Assembly: GCA_016927755.1 (NCBI GenBank)
Contig: JAFGLZ010000110.1
Span: 1 to 37,420, forward strand
DNA: 37,420 nucleotides
DNA from: Phycisphaerae bacterium
GTDB lineage: Bacteria; Planctomycetota; Phycisphaerae; UBA1845; JAFGLZ01
Direction: 5' to 3'
The notes beneath the pieces were generated by a model. The model searched no databases and had not been told where the DNA came from. It was given only the letters and a program-made list of their open reading frames with translations. Below are positions 1 to 8,878 of this stretch, in pieces. Position 1 is the first letter of the stretch. Each line of letters begins with the position of its first letter. The position numbers and the translations under genes are program-made.

Positions 1-47
1 GACGCAATGACGCTCGGCGCTTCGTTGGCTCTGTCGAGGGAGACAAA

Positions 48-170
48 ATGTGGGTAACGACAAGGACTTCAGTCCTGGGAACCGACCTGCCCGCAAGTGA
101 ATCAGTCCCATCGGGACGGCTGAAGCCCCGGCAGTCGTTCGAAGAACCCTCGATCAACCTGAGTCCAGGC
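48..170 (+). repeat. Dispersed hairpin repeat family A, copy 1
   Basis: This copy holds the hairpin AGGAC-TTCA-GTCCT at 63-76 and GTCCC-ATC-GGGAC at 105-117, followed by GGCTGAAG. It aligns in order and spacing with copies near 10620-10745 and 16236-16385. The second stem is GTCCC/GGGAC here but GTCGC/GCGAC in the other copies, so pairing is kept while sequence changes. The leading GTCCC-type hairpin of the other copies is not recognisable here. No transposase is present. The rest of 1-236, downstream of the symporter gene, shows no gene. Confidence 0.6.
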
Positions 171-236
171 TCACTCGAATTGAAGCCCGAACAGCTTCGC
201 CTGATAGAGCTCGAACCTCAGCGTCACCGGGCCGCC

Positions 237-1838
237 CTACCAGAATCGCCAGTAGATCGCGACCCAGATGACGGCATACACCACGTACCACAGCAAGAGA
301 CTCTGATACCAGGGGCGGCGGACGCCCTCGTCGTATTGACTCAGCAGGCCAAAACGCCACCGAAAGGGCTCCCACTGCTCGCGCCTTGGCGGAGTGCTCG
401 CTAGACTCACGACCACCACGCCGCTCATGATGATCGCCTGGGCGATCCCGGCGACGTAGAACCAATGCAGATCGACGCCGACCGCCGGCAGTCCCAGGGC
501 CAGCGCCAGCGTGAGGGCGAGCCCGCCGATCAGGCCGACCAGCGCGCCCGTGTAGTTGGTCCGCGGCCAAAGAATGCCAAGAAGGATCACCGAGATGAAC
601 GGCGTGGCCACGTAGGTGACGCCCTGCTGGAAGTACCGGAAGATCCCGCCGAACTCCTTGACCAACGGCGCCGCCAGACACGCCGCGACGAGGGCGACCC
701 CCGCCGCCAATCGCCCGACGAACACGACTCGCGCCTCCGAGGCCTGCTTGTCCAGCAGCCTCTTGTAGACGTCCAGCGAGAAGATCGTCGCCGTGGCGTT
801 GGCCAAGGCGCTCGTCGTGGACATCACCGCCGCAAGGAACCCCGCCAGCACCACCCCACGCAGACCCCAGCCCGGCGCGAACGTCTTCAGCGAAAAGGGA
901 AACGCTTCGTCCAGGCTGCCGAGCGGCTCGGCCCTGTGCAAATGGTGAATCCAGTGATACACGATCAGACCCAGGAAGCACGTCACCATCGGCCGAACCA
1001 GGTTGATGAACCCCGCGAAGATGATGCCCATGATCCCGTCCCAGGTCGACCGCGCGGCCAGCACCCGCTGGATCATGACCTGGTTCGTCGACTGGTAGAA
1101 GAGGAACACGCCGACCGTCCCGCACAGCAGCCCCGCGAACGGCGCCATCGGGTCGTTCGGCGGACGATAGAGGTGGAACCGATCCGGATCGGCCGCCTCC
1201 ATCGCCGACCAGCCGCCGGGCACGTGATTCAGCGCGATGAAGAACAGCAGCACGCCCCCGCCCACCAGCATCAAACACTGCACCGCGTCCGTCCACATGA
1301 CCGATCGGAAGCCGCCCTTGATCGTGTAGACGCCGACCGCCGCCGCCGTCACCCAAAGGATCGCCTGGAAGCTCCAGCCCGTCAGCTCGTGAAACGCCAG
1401 CGTGCCGCCGTACATGACCGGCACGAGGAAGACGAATACGTACGCGAACAGCATCACCCAGCTATAGATGTCGCCGCACGTCGGCCCGAAACGCCGCGAA
1501 AGAAACTCGGGCACCGTCGCGATCCGGTTCTTCAGATAGAGCGGGATGAACAGAACGATGACCAGGCTGTAGACCGGAAGCGCCCACCACTCCCAGTTGA
1601 CCACGCCCATGCCGTTCTCGTACGTGGCCCCGACCGTGCCGACGATCTGCTCGCTCGAGACGCTCGTGGACACGAACGCCGCGCCGATCAGCCACCACGG
1701 CATCCGGCCCGACGCCAGGAAGTACCCCCGCGCGGTCTTCTCCACGTTGCGCGACGTCCACAACCCCACCGCCACGACGATCACGAGTGACCCGACGATC
1801 ACGACCACGTCCACGGTGTTCAGGGCAAACTCGTTCAT
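237..1838 (-). CDS. Sodium:solute symporter (SSS family)
   Basis: This is an inner-membrane sodium-coupled symporter of 533 residues, normal for the family. Hydrophobic segments run throughout, starting with the N-terminal helix after MNEFALNTVDV and the conserved stretch with ARGYFLASGRMPWW, typical of sugar, myo-inositol or sugar-acid members. A TTG 12 bases upstream would keep the frame, but ATG at 1838 is preferred because GGAAGGA lies immediately upstream as ribosome binding site. It is the last gene of the minus-strand catabolic operon, 18 bases after the PIG-L deacetylase gene, so it probably imports that operon's substrate. The substrate cannot be read from the sequence. Confidence 0.92.
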   Translation of the reverse strand: MNEFALNTVDVVVIVGSLVIVVAVGLWTSRNVEKTARGYFLASGRMPWWLIGAAFVSTSVSSEQIVGTVGATYENGMGVVNWEWWALPVYSLVIVLFIPLYLKNRIATVPEFLSRRFGPTCGDIYSWVMLFAYVFVFLVPVMYGGTLAFHELTGWSFQAILWVTAAAVGVYTIKGGFRSVMWTDAVQCLMLVGGGVLLFFIALNHVPGGWSAMEAADPDRFHLYRPPNDPMAPFAGLLCGTVGVFLFYQSTNQVMIQRVLAARSTWDGIMGIIFAGFINLVRPMVTCFLGLIVYHWIHHLHRAEPLGSLDEAFPFSLKTFAPGWGLRGVVLAGFLAAVMSTTSALANATATIFSLDVYKRLLDKQASEARVVFVGRLAAGVALVAACLAAPLVKEFGGIFRYFQQGVTYVATPFISVILLGILWPRTNYTGALVGLIGGLALTLALALGLPAVGVDLHWFYVAGIAQAIIMSGVVVVSLASTPPRREQWEPFRWRFGLLSQYDEGVRRPWYQSLLLWYVVYAVIWVAIYWRFW

Positions 1839-1856
1839 GCGTCCTTCCAAGCCCCG

Positions 1857-2564
1857 TTAGGGGAGTACACGGGTGGTCAGGCCCCGCTGGTAGGCGTCCA
1901 GCCGGCAGAAGCCTTCGGCAAGGCGGCAGCCGGCCGCCATGCCGCGGAACCGATTCTGCGTCTCGATCATCTCCATCAGGTCGGTATCGGCCAGCTCCTT
2001 CATCGAGGCGAGCTGGCTCTCATGGCACCGGAGCATCCGCCTCTTCGTCTCCATGACGTCGGTGACGTCGACGTATTCCGTCGGCAGGAAACCGATGCCG
2101 GCCACGTTGTCCATGTAGTAGATCTGAGCCCGCCCGAATCGGCAGGCGGGTCGCGTCTGACCCGGGATGTGCGGCAGCCCCTTCTGGAAGTACCCGTCGA
2201 AGACGAGCTGCGAAACGTATCGATGATCCGGATGGTAATCCCCCGGGCCGTGCGTGAAGATCACGTCGGGATCGGCCTGGCGGAGCAGGTCGATCATGAG
2301 GTGACGCTGCGCTTCATTGGGGAACACCAGCTCGTCGGTTACCCCGGTCCAGAGGAGACGGGCGCCGATGATGGCCGCCGAGGCCTCGGCCTCGCGCTTC
2401 CGAATCGCGGCCAGCTCGTCCGGCTGGATCCTCAGGTCGCCCATGTTGCCGGAGGTGAAAACGGCCATCGTGACCGTATCACCTCGTTGGGCGCAGGCGG
2501 CGAGGGTCCCGGCGCAGTTGATCTCCAGATCGTCGGGGTGCGCGCCGATGGCCAGGATGTTCAT
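1857..2564 (-). CDS. PIG-L family deacetylase (LmbE-like)
   Basis: A 235-residue zinc-dependent de-N-acetylase of the PIG-L/LmbE fold, a family that removes acetyl groups from N-acetylglucosamine-containing substrates. The N-terminal motif AHPDDLE supplies the His and Asp metal ligands and catalytic Asp. HPDH in the middle (after FTHGPGDY) carries the other histidines. The frame is open for 32 codons upstream, but MNILAIGAHPDD is the family's usual start and falls at ATG 2564, 28 bases after the preceding amidohydrolase gene stops. The neighbouring glycosidase-like and amidohydrolase genes suggest that it deacetylates an amino-sugar intermediate; this is inference. Confidence 0.9.
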   Translation of the reverse strand: MNILAIGAHPDDLEINCAGTLAACAQRGDTVTMAVFTSGNMGDLRIQPDELAAIRKREAEASAAIIGARLLWTGVTDELVFPNEAQRHLMIDLLRQADPDVIFTHGPGDYHPDHRYVSQLVFDGYFQKGLPHIPGQTRPACRFGRAQIYYMDNVAGIGFLPTEYVDVTDVMETKRRMLRCHESQLASMKELADTDLMEMIETQNRFRGMAAGCRLAEGFCRLDAYQRGLTTRVLP

Positions 2565-2592
2565 GGCAGTGGCCTCCGATCGCGACCGGACT

Positions 2593-3453
2593 CTACGCTT
2601 CCCCGCATGGCGGACGAATCCCCAGCAGGGCCAGCGCGTCGCGGTGGATGATCGCCTCAATAACGTCTTCGGGTATCTCGGGCAAGCCGGTGGCTTTGGG
2701 GATGGCGTTCACGCCGCGGAGCCCCACGATCGAATCCGCCGTCGTACATGCGGGAAAGTCCGAACCGAACAGAACCTTGTTCTGCGCCCCGTACTCCACC
2801 AGCAGCCGCATCGAGTTGTAGAACTGCCAGGGCCGGTAGTAGAGCGCCGAGACGTCGGCGAACAGATTCGGGCTCTTGCGAATCGCGGCGATCGCCTCGC
2901 CTTCCCACGGGTGTCCCAGGTGCGGCAGGACGATCTTGAGCTCCGGGAAATCCACCGCCACCTGGTCCATGTGCGCCGGCCGGGCGTAGTCGAGCGGCAC
3001 GCCGCTGCTGAACGTCGTGGCCATGTGGATCATGATCGGCAGCCCATGACGCTGGCAGTAGCCGTAGATCTCGTAGTTCCGCTTGTCCAGTGGGTGAACG
3101 CCCTGATAGATCGGTCCCAGCTTGACGCCCTGGCAGCCGAGGTCCTGGTGACATCGCTCCAGCTCCGCCATGGCGTCGTCCTGCGCGGGGTCGGGCGAGG
3201 CGAAAAAGACTAGCTTGTCGGGTCGACGCCGGACGTGCTCGGCCACCGCGTCGTTCGGCACCGCCCACCCCGTCGCCGCCGCCCGAAGCCCGAACACGAT
3301 CGCCGCGTCCGCCGCCTCAACGGCCGCAAGGTGATCCTCCGGCTCGAATCGCCACTGCTCGAGCGCAAACCCGCACCGCTCCAAGTCCTCGCGGACGTGG
3401 TCGCCCCAATCAACATCGGCCCGATAGAAATGCGTGTGGACGTCCACGATCAT
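2593..3453 (-). CDS. Amidohydrolase family 2 protein (TIM barrel), paralog A
   Basis: A 286-residue metal-dependent hydrolase or decarboxylase of the amidohydrolase-2 type. The usual landmarks are intact: DVHTHF at the N terminus (HxH metal site), IMIHM, a second-half histidine in LPHLGHPW, and GSDFPA near the C terminus with the metal or catalytic Asp. ATG at 3453 is chosen because MIVDVHTHF is the canonical start; the open frame extends 11 codons further. It lies 29 bases after the glycosidase-like gene and 28 bases before the PIG-L gene. Relatives include sugar lactonases and aromatic decarboxylases. In this context a lactone or amide hydrolase seems more likely, but the substrate is unknown. 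Confidence 0.88.
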   Translation of the reverse strand: MIVDVHTHFYRADVDWGDHVREDLERCGFALEQWRFEPEDHLAAVEAADAAIVFGLRAAATGWAVPNDAVAEHVRRRPDKLVFFASPDPAQDDAMAELERCHQDLGCQGVKLGPIYQGVHPLDKRNYEIYGYCQRHGLPIMIHMATTFSSGVPLDYARPAHMDQVAVDFPELKIVLPHLGHPWEGEAIAAIRKSPNLFADVSALYYRPWQFYNSMRLLVEYGAQNKVLFGSDFPACTTADSIVGLRGVNAIPKATGLPEIPEDVIEAIIHRDALALLGIRPPCGEA

Positions 3454-3482
3454 TCGCTTGATCCTCTCTGGTCGGCGCCCCG

Positions 3483-5960
3483 TCACCGCTTTCCGCCGCG
3501 CTCGACCGCAAGCTCGTCGGGCCCGATCGCCCGCTCAGGTAGCTTGCCCGCGCGATCCTCCGAGCATCTCACCTCGACCCGCACGGGTTCCGCCCCGAAT
3601 CGGACGGGACCGTGCGCCACCCTCTTCGACACATCGAAGAAGAAGTCCGACGGCTTGCCGCCGACCTTGACCTCACGCACGCCCACGTCGCCGGTGCCGA
3701 CGAAGACGGTGTCCCGCAATCCCACAGGCCCATGGACCTCGAACGTCAGGCGTCGCCCGTCGGCGTCCCACACCTCCGAGATCCGCTTGCCGCCCCAGAG
3801 GTGATACGGCACGGGGGCGGGCAGCTCGCGAATGTAGAGGAGCCGCAGCCCCTGGGCCGGTACGAGAATCTTACTCAAGCCCTTGCCCAGATCCGCCCCG
3901 CGCATCGCGCTGACCGTCCTCTCGTTGACGTCGTACAACACGTAGTCGGCATCCGGAGACACGCCGAGCCTCTCGGGACGCTGGATCCGCACCGAAGTCT
4001 CCTGGTCCTTCGCCTGCATGTTCGCGATCGGGACGAGGTAGTCCTTCCAGATCCGGTTGGCGTAGACGGTCGCATACGTCTTGGGCGTCGTCGTGGCAAA
4101 GACGTCCGCCGACTGGGCGAAGATGAACGGCTCCGACTCGTACATCCCGAAGTAGACCTGCGGCAGGCTGTACGTCCGGATGAAGAGCGTCTCGTCCTTG
4201 GCCACGCCCTTGGCATAGGGGAACTTCTTCGGGTAGAGGCGCCAGTCGAGGTAGCAGTACTGCCCCCCGCCGGTCAGTAGGTCGTAGTTGTACGCGATCC
4301 TCGCCGCGCACCGCGAGCCTTCCGTGTCGCCGGGGTACATGCTCCCCTGCGCGTACATGTTGTCGATCGAGCCAAAGAGGTCCCAGTAAGCCTCCAACGA
4401 CGAGAAGCCATACCCTTCGCCATAGAGGTGCACGTCGAAGTCGCAAATGACCGGCAAAGCCAACCCCGTGCTGCAGTGATCGACGAGCACCGCGTGCGGG
4501 CACCTCCGCCGCAGCACCTGCCTCCTCTTCCAGTTCATCTCGTGCAGCTCGATCAGGCTGTCGTACGGCGTCCGCGGGTGGCCGTGCTCCTTGGCCAGCG
4601 TGCAGTTCCCGTACGCCAGGTTGTCGTCGATGTACATCCCGTCGACCTGGTACCGGTCCATCATCCTCTCGAGACACTGCACGCGGTAGTCGGCCAGCCC
4701 ATTGGGTGAAGCCAAACACGTCGCCATCAGATCGCAGTACGGGTCCATCCGCGCCTTGTATTTGCCGCCATAGTTGAATCCCTTCCAAAGCGGCCATTTG
4801 CCGGCGGCTACCAGATCGGCGACGCCCTTGGCGCTCGCGTACATCAGGTCGGCGTTCGCGGTCCAAAGGAACAGCATGCCGTGGCGATGGACCGTCTCGA
4901 TGACCCGTTCGAGCTCACCGGCCGGCGGTCGCGGCTCGCCCGGCGTCCCCACCCGATGCATCTGAAAGAGCGTGTAGCCCAGGTGGGCGACCTCCTCGAT
5001 CTCCTTGTCGGTGGGATAGGGGTGCTTGGCGTCTCCGACCCAGATGAACATCCGCAGGTCGCGTCGCCGTGCGTGCGGAAGCCTGTTCGGCGCGATCGCC
5101 ATCCCCACGCGATACCTCGACTCCACGCCGCCCTTCAGCACATAAGGTTTCCCCTCCGCCCCCACACGCGCGATGTACTGCGTCAGCGTCGTCGAGGTCT
5201 GATCCCCCGCGAGACGTTTCACCTCAATGACGGCCGTGTCGAGAGCGCCCCCCTCAACGTGAAGCCCCCCGCTGTCCGTAAACGCCGCCACCCCCGCCGT
5301 CGCGCTGAACACCTGCAGGCACGAGGTGAGCGTCTTGAACCCCACCGCCTTCCCCACCCCCGGAAGCGCCCCGTGAGGCTCACCCAGCCCGTTGCGATCA
5401 ACCTCCCGATGATAGAAGCGCCTGAACGGACCTCGCGCGTCGAGCCGGTACTTGATCCCCCGCCTGATCGGCAGATCCCGCTCCGGCCGAAGCGTCAACT
5501 CGCAGACGACCACGCCGTCGTTGAAGAACGTGCTGGTCAAACGATACGGCAGCTCGACCTCACCGGCCCGTGTCTTCAAGCGACCTTCCGTGCCGAGCAC
5601 GACCTTCTCACCCGAGCGGCTCACAACGTCCGTCTTGCCGACGTTGAGCCTCGAGGCCAGGCTGAAGTCGTCAAGGACGACGTCCGCGGGAGCGTCAAAG
5701 CCGATCACCACGCGATCGCCGCGCCGAACCTCCAACGAGCGAATCGCCCCCGTTCCCCCATCCACGACGTACGTGTACGTCGGCCCCTGAATCGTGATCC
5801 CCTCAGGACCGACCTCGCACCGGACATCCTCCGGCGGCAGCGCCTTCCACAGCACCGACCTGGCCGTCTCGCTCCTCGTGCCGCCCCCCTCGCCCATCGC
5901 CCACGGCCCAGAAAACGCCGCAAGCATCGTCAAACCGGCCAACAGACTCCGATCACACAT
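3483..5960 (-). CDS. Secreted glycoside-hydrolase-like protein, unassigned family
   Basis: An 825-residue protein with an N-terminal hydrophobic signal-like segment (LLAGLTMLAAFSGPWAMG). A beta-rich region follows (about 50-290) of the kind that precedes many glycosidase barrels, then an apparent alpha/beta barrel (about 300-640) and a C-terminal beta region. VDGMYIDDN at about 439-447 sits where retaining glycosidases of the alpha-galactosidase-like clan carry an acidic active residue; VDHCSTG and DFDVHLYGEGYG follow. It resembles uncharacterised planctomycete and verrucomicrobial glycosidase-like proteins, and I cannot name the family. The gap of 74 bases to the upstream amidohydrolase gene contains a family B palindrome. 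It probably acts outside the cytoplasm on the polymer or glycoside feeding this operon. Confidence 0.75.
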   Translation of the reverse strand: MCDRSLLAGLTMLAAFSGPWAMGEGGGTRSETARSVLWKALPPEDVRCEVGPEGITIQGPTYTYVVDGGTGAIRSLEVRRGDRVVIGFDAPADVVLDDFSLASRLNVGKTDVVSRSGEKVVLGTEGRLKTRAGEVELPYRLTSTFFNDGVVVCELTLRPERDLPIRRGIKYRLDARGPFRRFYHREVDRNGLGEPHGALPGVGKAVGFKTLTSCLQVFSATAGVAAFTDSGGLHVEGGALDTAVIEVKRLAGDQTSTTLTQYIARVGAEGKPYVLKGGVESRYRVGMAIAPNRLPHARRRDLRMFIWVGDAKHPYPTDKEIEEVAHLGYTLFQMHRVGTPGEPRPPAGELERVIETVHRHGMLFLWTANADLMYASAKGVADLVAAGKWPLWKGFNYGGKYKARMDPYCDLMATCLASPNGLADYRVQCLERMMDRYQVDGMYIDDNLAYGNCTLAKEHGHPRTPYDSLIELHEMNWKRRQVLRRRCPHAVLVDHCSTGLALPVICDFDVHLYGEGYGFSSLEAYWDLFGSIDNMYAQGSMYPGDTEGSRCAARIAYNYDLLTGGGQYCYLDWRLYPKKFPYAKGVAKDETLFIRTYSLPQVYFGMYESEPFIFAQSADVFATTTPKTYATVYANRIWKDYLVPIANMQAKDQETSVRIQRPERLGVSPDADYVLYDVNERTVSAMRGADLGKGLSKILVPAQGLRLLYIRELPAPVPYHLWGGKRISEVWDADGRRLTFEVHGPVGLRDTVFVGTGDVGVREVKVGGKPSDFFFDVSKRVAHGPVRFGAEPVRVEVRCSEDRAGKLPERAIGPDELAVERGGKR

Positions 5961-5991
5961 CGATACACTCCATCCATCGGCCGGCGCGTAG

Positions 5992-6010
5992 CACGGGCGT
6001 CTCGCCCGTG
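5992..6010. repeat. Dispersed palindrome family B, copy 1
   Basis: CACGGGCG-TCT-CGCCCGTG forms a perfect 8-bp stem with a 3-nt loop, preceded by GTAG. It lies in the short gap between the glycosidase-like gene and the upstream amidohydrolase gene. Other copies are at 16049, 19018 and 25044. The stem sequence changes in a compensated way between copies. It could act as a processing or stabilising hairpin within the operon mRNA. Confidence 0.6.
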
Positions 6011-6034
6011 AACACTCCCCGCCGAAATGCCCCG

Positions 6035-6841
6035 CTACGCGCCCGAACCCGCGCCATCATCAGGCGAACCTGCAGACGCCACCGGCCTCTCCCGAAGACG
6101 CAAAAGCCGTTCCGCGTTCCCGAACAGCACCTTCTCCATGACCGCTCCGGGAAGATCGGCCTCCAACACGTTATCAAGCCGCTCGGCCAGCAAGAACCAC
6201 TCGCAGACGCCGAAATCGCTGCCGAAGAGGATCTTGTCCGCGCCACCCGTCTCGACCAGATACTCAATATCCCCCGGCCGCGGCCCGCAACAGCATCCGT
6301 AAAGGTTGGGCACGTCGCGGATCAGCCGCCCCGCGGGGTAGACGTAATCCGCCAGCCCCGCATGCCCCAGCACGACCATCGCCTCCGGAACCATCCGAGC
6401 AACCGCCGCCACCTGAAACGTCGTGGAGTACGGCGGCGTCCCGTCATGGAACAAGACGGGGACGTCGTGCTCCGCCGCGCAGCGAAGGATCTCCACCATC
6501 GTCTCCCTCACCATCGACGGCGCGATCGCCTGAAGCCAAGGGTGAAACTTGATCCCTCTGAACAGCGGGTTGCCCAGGCATCGCCGCGCCTCCTCCACCG
6601 CCGCCGCGCCTTCCTTCGGATCCACCGTGGCAAAGGGGATGAGGCGATCCGGACACCGCTTCGCATGCTCGAGCAATGCATCATTGTGTCTCGGGCAGTC
6701 ACCGTACAGCCCCTGGATCGTGAAGATGCACGACATCGCCACCCCAACCCTGTCCATGCCGTCCAGCAGCTCCCCGCGTGACGGCAGGGGGGTCCCGAGC
6801 CATCGCTCGTCCAGATGCGTGTGGAAGTCGATGATTCTCAT
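6035..6841 (-). CDS. Amidohydrolase family 2 protein (TIM barrel), paralog B
   Basis: A 268-residue amidohydrolase-2 protein with a complete set of metal-site motifs: DFHTHLD at the N terminus, GIKFHPW, VLFHDGTPPY, VLGHAG and FGSDFG. Its ATG overlaps the stop of paralog C in an ATGA arrangement (6838-6841), so translation is probably coupled and the two proteins may be made in equal amounts. A family B palindrome follows before the glycosidase-like gene. The function is probably hydrolysis of a lactone, amide or similar intermediate in the same pathway. The specific reaction is not identifiable. Confidence 0.88.
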   Translation of the reverse strand: MRIIDFHTHLDERWLGTPLPSRGELLDGMDRVGVAMSCIFTIQGLYGDCPRHNDALLEHAKRCPDRLIPFATVDPKEGAAAVEEARRCLGNPLFRGIKFHPWLQAIAPSMVRETMVEILRCAAEHDVPVLFHDGTPPYSTTFQVAAVARMVPEAMVVLGHAGLADYVYPAGRLIRDVPNLYGCCCGPRPGDIEYLVETGGADKILFGSDFGVCEWFLLAERLDNVLEADLPGAVMEKVLFGNAERLLRLRERPVASAGSPDDGAGSGA

Positions 6842-7566
6842 GAAAGCCGGAACACCCTTCTGGCGTTGTCACACAGGATCGCCCGCAGCACGTCTTGCTC
6901 CAGCTCGAGTCGTCGAACGCTGCCCAGCGAGACCGCGTAGCGGTTGCGGGGTTCGGCGCTGCCGTAGAGAACCCGCGATGGACCGTTCTGCTCGATGATC
7001 CCCCGGATGGCCTCCGCCCAGATCATCGACGTCTCCAGGTACAGATTCGGCGTCTCCCCAAACGCGCCGGGCAGCTCGAACCACATGTCCGCGAATCCGC
7101 CGAAGCCCGCGATGAAGGCGACATTCGGAAACTGCCTCGCCACTTCCACCACGGCCAGCAGATCGGCATAGACGAAAGCGCCCGTCTGAAACACCACCGG
7201 CCACCCAAACTCCCGAGCCAGCGCGATCAGCGGCTCGACGAGCGGATCCGTCGGAAAGAATCCTTGTCGCGCCGGGTTCAGATACAGTCCGACCGCCCCC
7301 AGGTCCCTGCAGCGCTTCAACTCCTCCATGCCTTGCTCACCCCACCAGGGATTGACGCTGACGAGCCCCCGGATTCGTTCGTGGGACGAAAGCACAAGGT
7401 CGTTGCCCTCGCGGTTGCGGACGACCAGCCCGTCCCCCATCGGACGGGCGATGGCCATCGCAATGCCGTGCGCGTCCATGCGGCGCAGCAACTCGTCGGG
7501 GGTCAAGCCGAGGTGGTCCTCCCGGCCCAGGAAGGCGTGGCAGTCAATGATCGGCGGCATGTTCAT
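6838..7566 (-). CDS. Amidohydrolase-fold protein with lost metal ligands, paralog C (probable pseudoenzyme)
   Basis: A 242-residue protein with the amidohydrolase-2 layout but degenerate active-site motifs. The N-terminal HxH is CHAF. The strand that carries IHxG or FHDG in its paralogs reads VVFQTG. The GHxG position reads AGFGG. The final GSD reads YGSAEP. The fold-defining context around each site is retained, so this is not a broken gene. The start overlaps the end of the enolase-superfamily gene by 23 bases, and the stop overlaps the start of paralog B (ATGA). An internal ATG two codons in is an alternative start. It could be a non-catalytic partner or regulator of paralog B; that is inference. 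Confidence 0.82.
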   Translation of the reverse strand: MNMPPIIDCHAFLGREDHLGLTPDELLRRMDAHGIAMAIARPMGDGLVVRNREGNDLVLSSHERIRGLVSVNPWWGEQGMEELKRCRDLGAVGLYLNPARQGFFPTDPLVEPLIALAREFGWPVVFQTGAFVYADLLAVVEVARQFPNVAFIAGFGGFADMWFELPGAFGETPNLYLETSMIWAEAIRGIIEQNGPSRVLYGSAEPRNRYAVSLGSVRRLELEQDVLRAILCDNARRVFRLS

Positions 7567-8656
7567 CAGCGGGTTCCACGCCGAATCCGATTCCTCGCGG
7601 CGTTGCCACGCGCCCGTCCCTCAGGACGATCGGCGGACGGGTCGACGAGCGCTCGTAGAAGAGCGCCGACATCAGATCGCAGGCATGCCGTTCCACCGGA
7701 AACGCGGTCAGACTCGCCGCCAGGCACACCATCGCCGCCTGGCCGAGATCCGTCTCCAGGTTCGAGCCGATCACGCAGGACTTCCCCGCATCCTGGACGG
7801 TCCGCGCCATCGCCAGCGAATGCGTGAAACCCCCGTTCTTGCCGGGATAGAGCGACAGCAGGTCGAACGCGTCGCAATCGAGCGCCTCGGCCAGGTGACC
7901 CGGCGTGAACACGCACTCGTCCGCTAGAATAGGTACGTCGACGCGCCGCCGAACCCGCGCCAGCATGCCGATCCGATCCCTCGGCGTGGGTTGCTCGGCC
8001 AGGGCGATGTCAAAGGGTATCAACGCCTCGATCGCCGCGACCGCCTCGTCCTCCGTTTGGTACGCGCCGTTGGCGTCAATCGTGAAGACGGGCGCGCCCC
8101 CCAGCCGCTCCCGCACGGCCCCCAGTCGCTCGACGTCGTCGAACGGCGGCACCCCCGTCTTGAACTTCAGCGTGCGGATCCCCGCCTCCCAGAACTGAAC
8201 GGCCAGGCGTACCGTTTCCTCCGAACTGTAGCCGCCGATGCTGACGCGAGTCGGCACCGACGCCACCGGCTCGCGGTCGCCGATCAGCTTCGACACGGGC
8301 GATCCCTGAATCTTCGCCCACAGGTCCCACGCTGCCACGTCCACTCCCGCCTTCAGAAACGGGTGCCCGAAGAACGCCCTGTCCAGCCGACCCAGCGGCT
8401 CGCTCGGGTGGTCGAAGTGGTGCCCAACCAGCAGCGGCGCGAACAGCTCCTGCGCCACCCACCGGGCGGTCTCCGCCGCCTCGCCGCTCCAGATGGGAGC
8501 CGTAGCGGCCTCGCCGAAGCCGCGACGACCCTCGTCGTCGTAAAGCGTGATGGTCAGATAGCGCGATTCGGTGTGTCGCCCCAGGCTCGAGACGATCGCC
8601 CGCTCCGCCAGCAGCGGGTGTTCCACGATGCGCGTTTCGATTCGGTCGATTCGCAA
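7544..8656 (-). CDS. Enolase-superfamily enzyme, muconate-lactonizing/dipeptide-epimerase-like subgroup
   Basis: A 370-residue enolase-superfamily enzyme. Counting from the proposed start, catalytic landmarks are K164-x-K166 (LKFKTG), metal ligands D194 (TIDANG), E221 (LAEQP) and D246 (ILADE), and K273 (PGKNGG). Paired lysines on opposite sides of the barrel mark the MLE subgroup, whose members are cycloisomerases, o-succinylbenzoate synthases and dipeptide or sugar-derivative epimerases. TTG at 8656 is chosen because the family begins at RIDRIETRIVEHP and AGGAAG lies 10 bases upstream. The 38 codons upstream in the same frame look non-coding. Its gene overlaps paralog C. Epimerisation or dehydration of a sugar-acid-like substrate fits the context but is inference. 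Confidence 0.88.
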   Translation of the reverse strand: MRIDRIETRIVEHPLLAERAIVSSLGRHTESRYLTITLYDDEGRRGFGEAATAPIWSGEAAETARWVAQELFAPLLVGHHFDHPSEPLGRLDRAFFGHPFLKAGVDVAAWDLWAKIQGSPVSKLIGDREPVASVPTRVSIGGYSSEETVRLAVQFWEAGIRTLKFKTGVPPFDDVERLGAVRERLGGAPVFTIDANGAYQTEDEAVAAIEALIPFDIALAEQPTPRDRIGMLARVRRRVDVPILADECVFTPGHLAEALDCDAFDLLSLYPGKNGGFTHSLAMARTVQDAGKSCVIGSNLETDLGQAAMVCLAASLTAFPVERHACDLMSALFYERSSTRPPIVLRDGRVATPRGIGFGVEPADEHAADH

Positions 8657-8878
8657 GGCCGCGGGTCTTCCTGTCAGTCGTTCCTTTATCCGCCGAGCCG
8701 CGCTGAACCCTCCACTCGCTGCGGATGGCAGACGGACGCCGTGACGCCGCCTGCAAGCAGGTGGCAGCATACCCCTGGCCGCATCGGCTTGTCGAGAGGG
8801 TGTTAGCTGCGAAGCAGATGCTCACGCGGCCGGAGACGTTGGATGCGACGTTCGAATCGCGGAATTCGGTTCCTGCCC

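Noticed and set aside
465..1790. Long plus-strand open frame of 441 codons opposite the symporter gene
   Set aside because: It is Arg/His/Asp/Gln-rich without domain character and is the antisense shadow of a clear membrane protein gene in GC-rich DNA. The same holds for plus-strand frames at 8843-10426 and 29045-31093.
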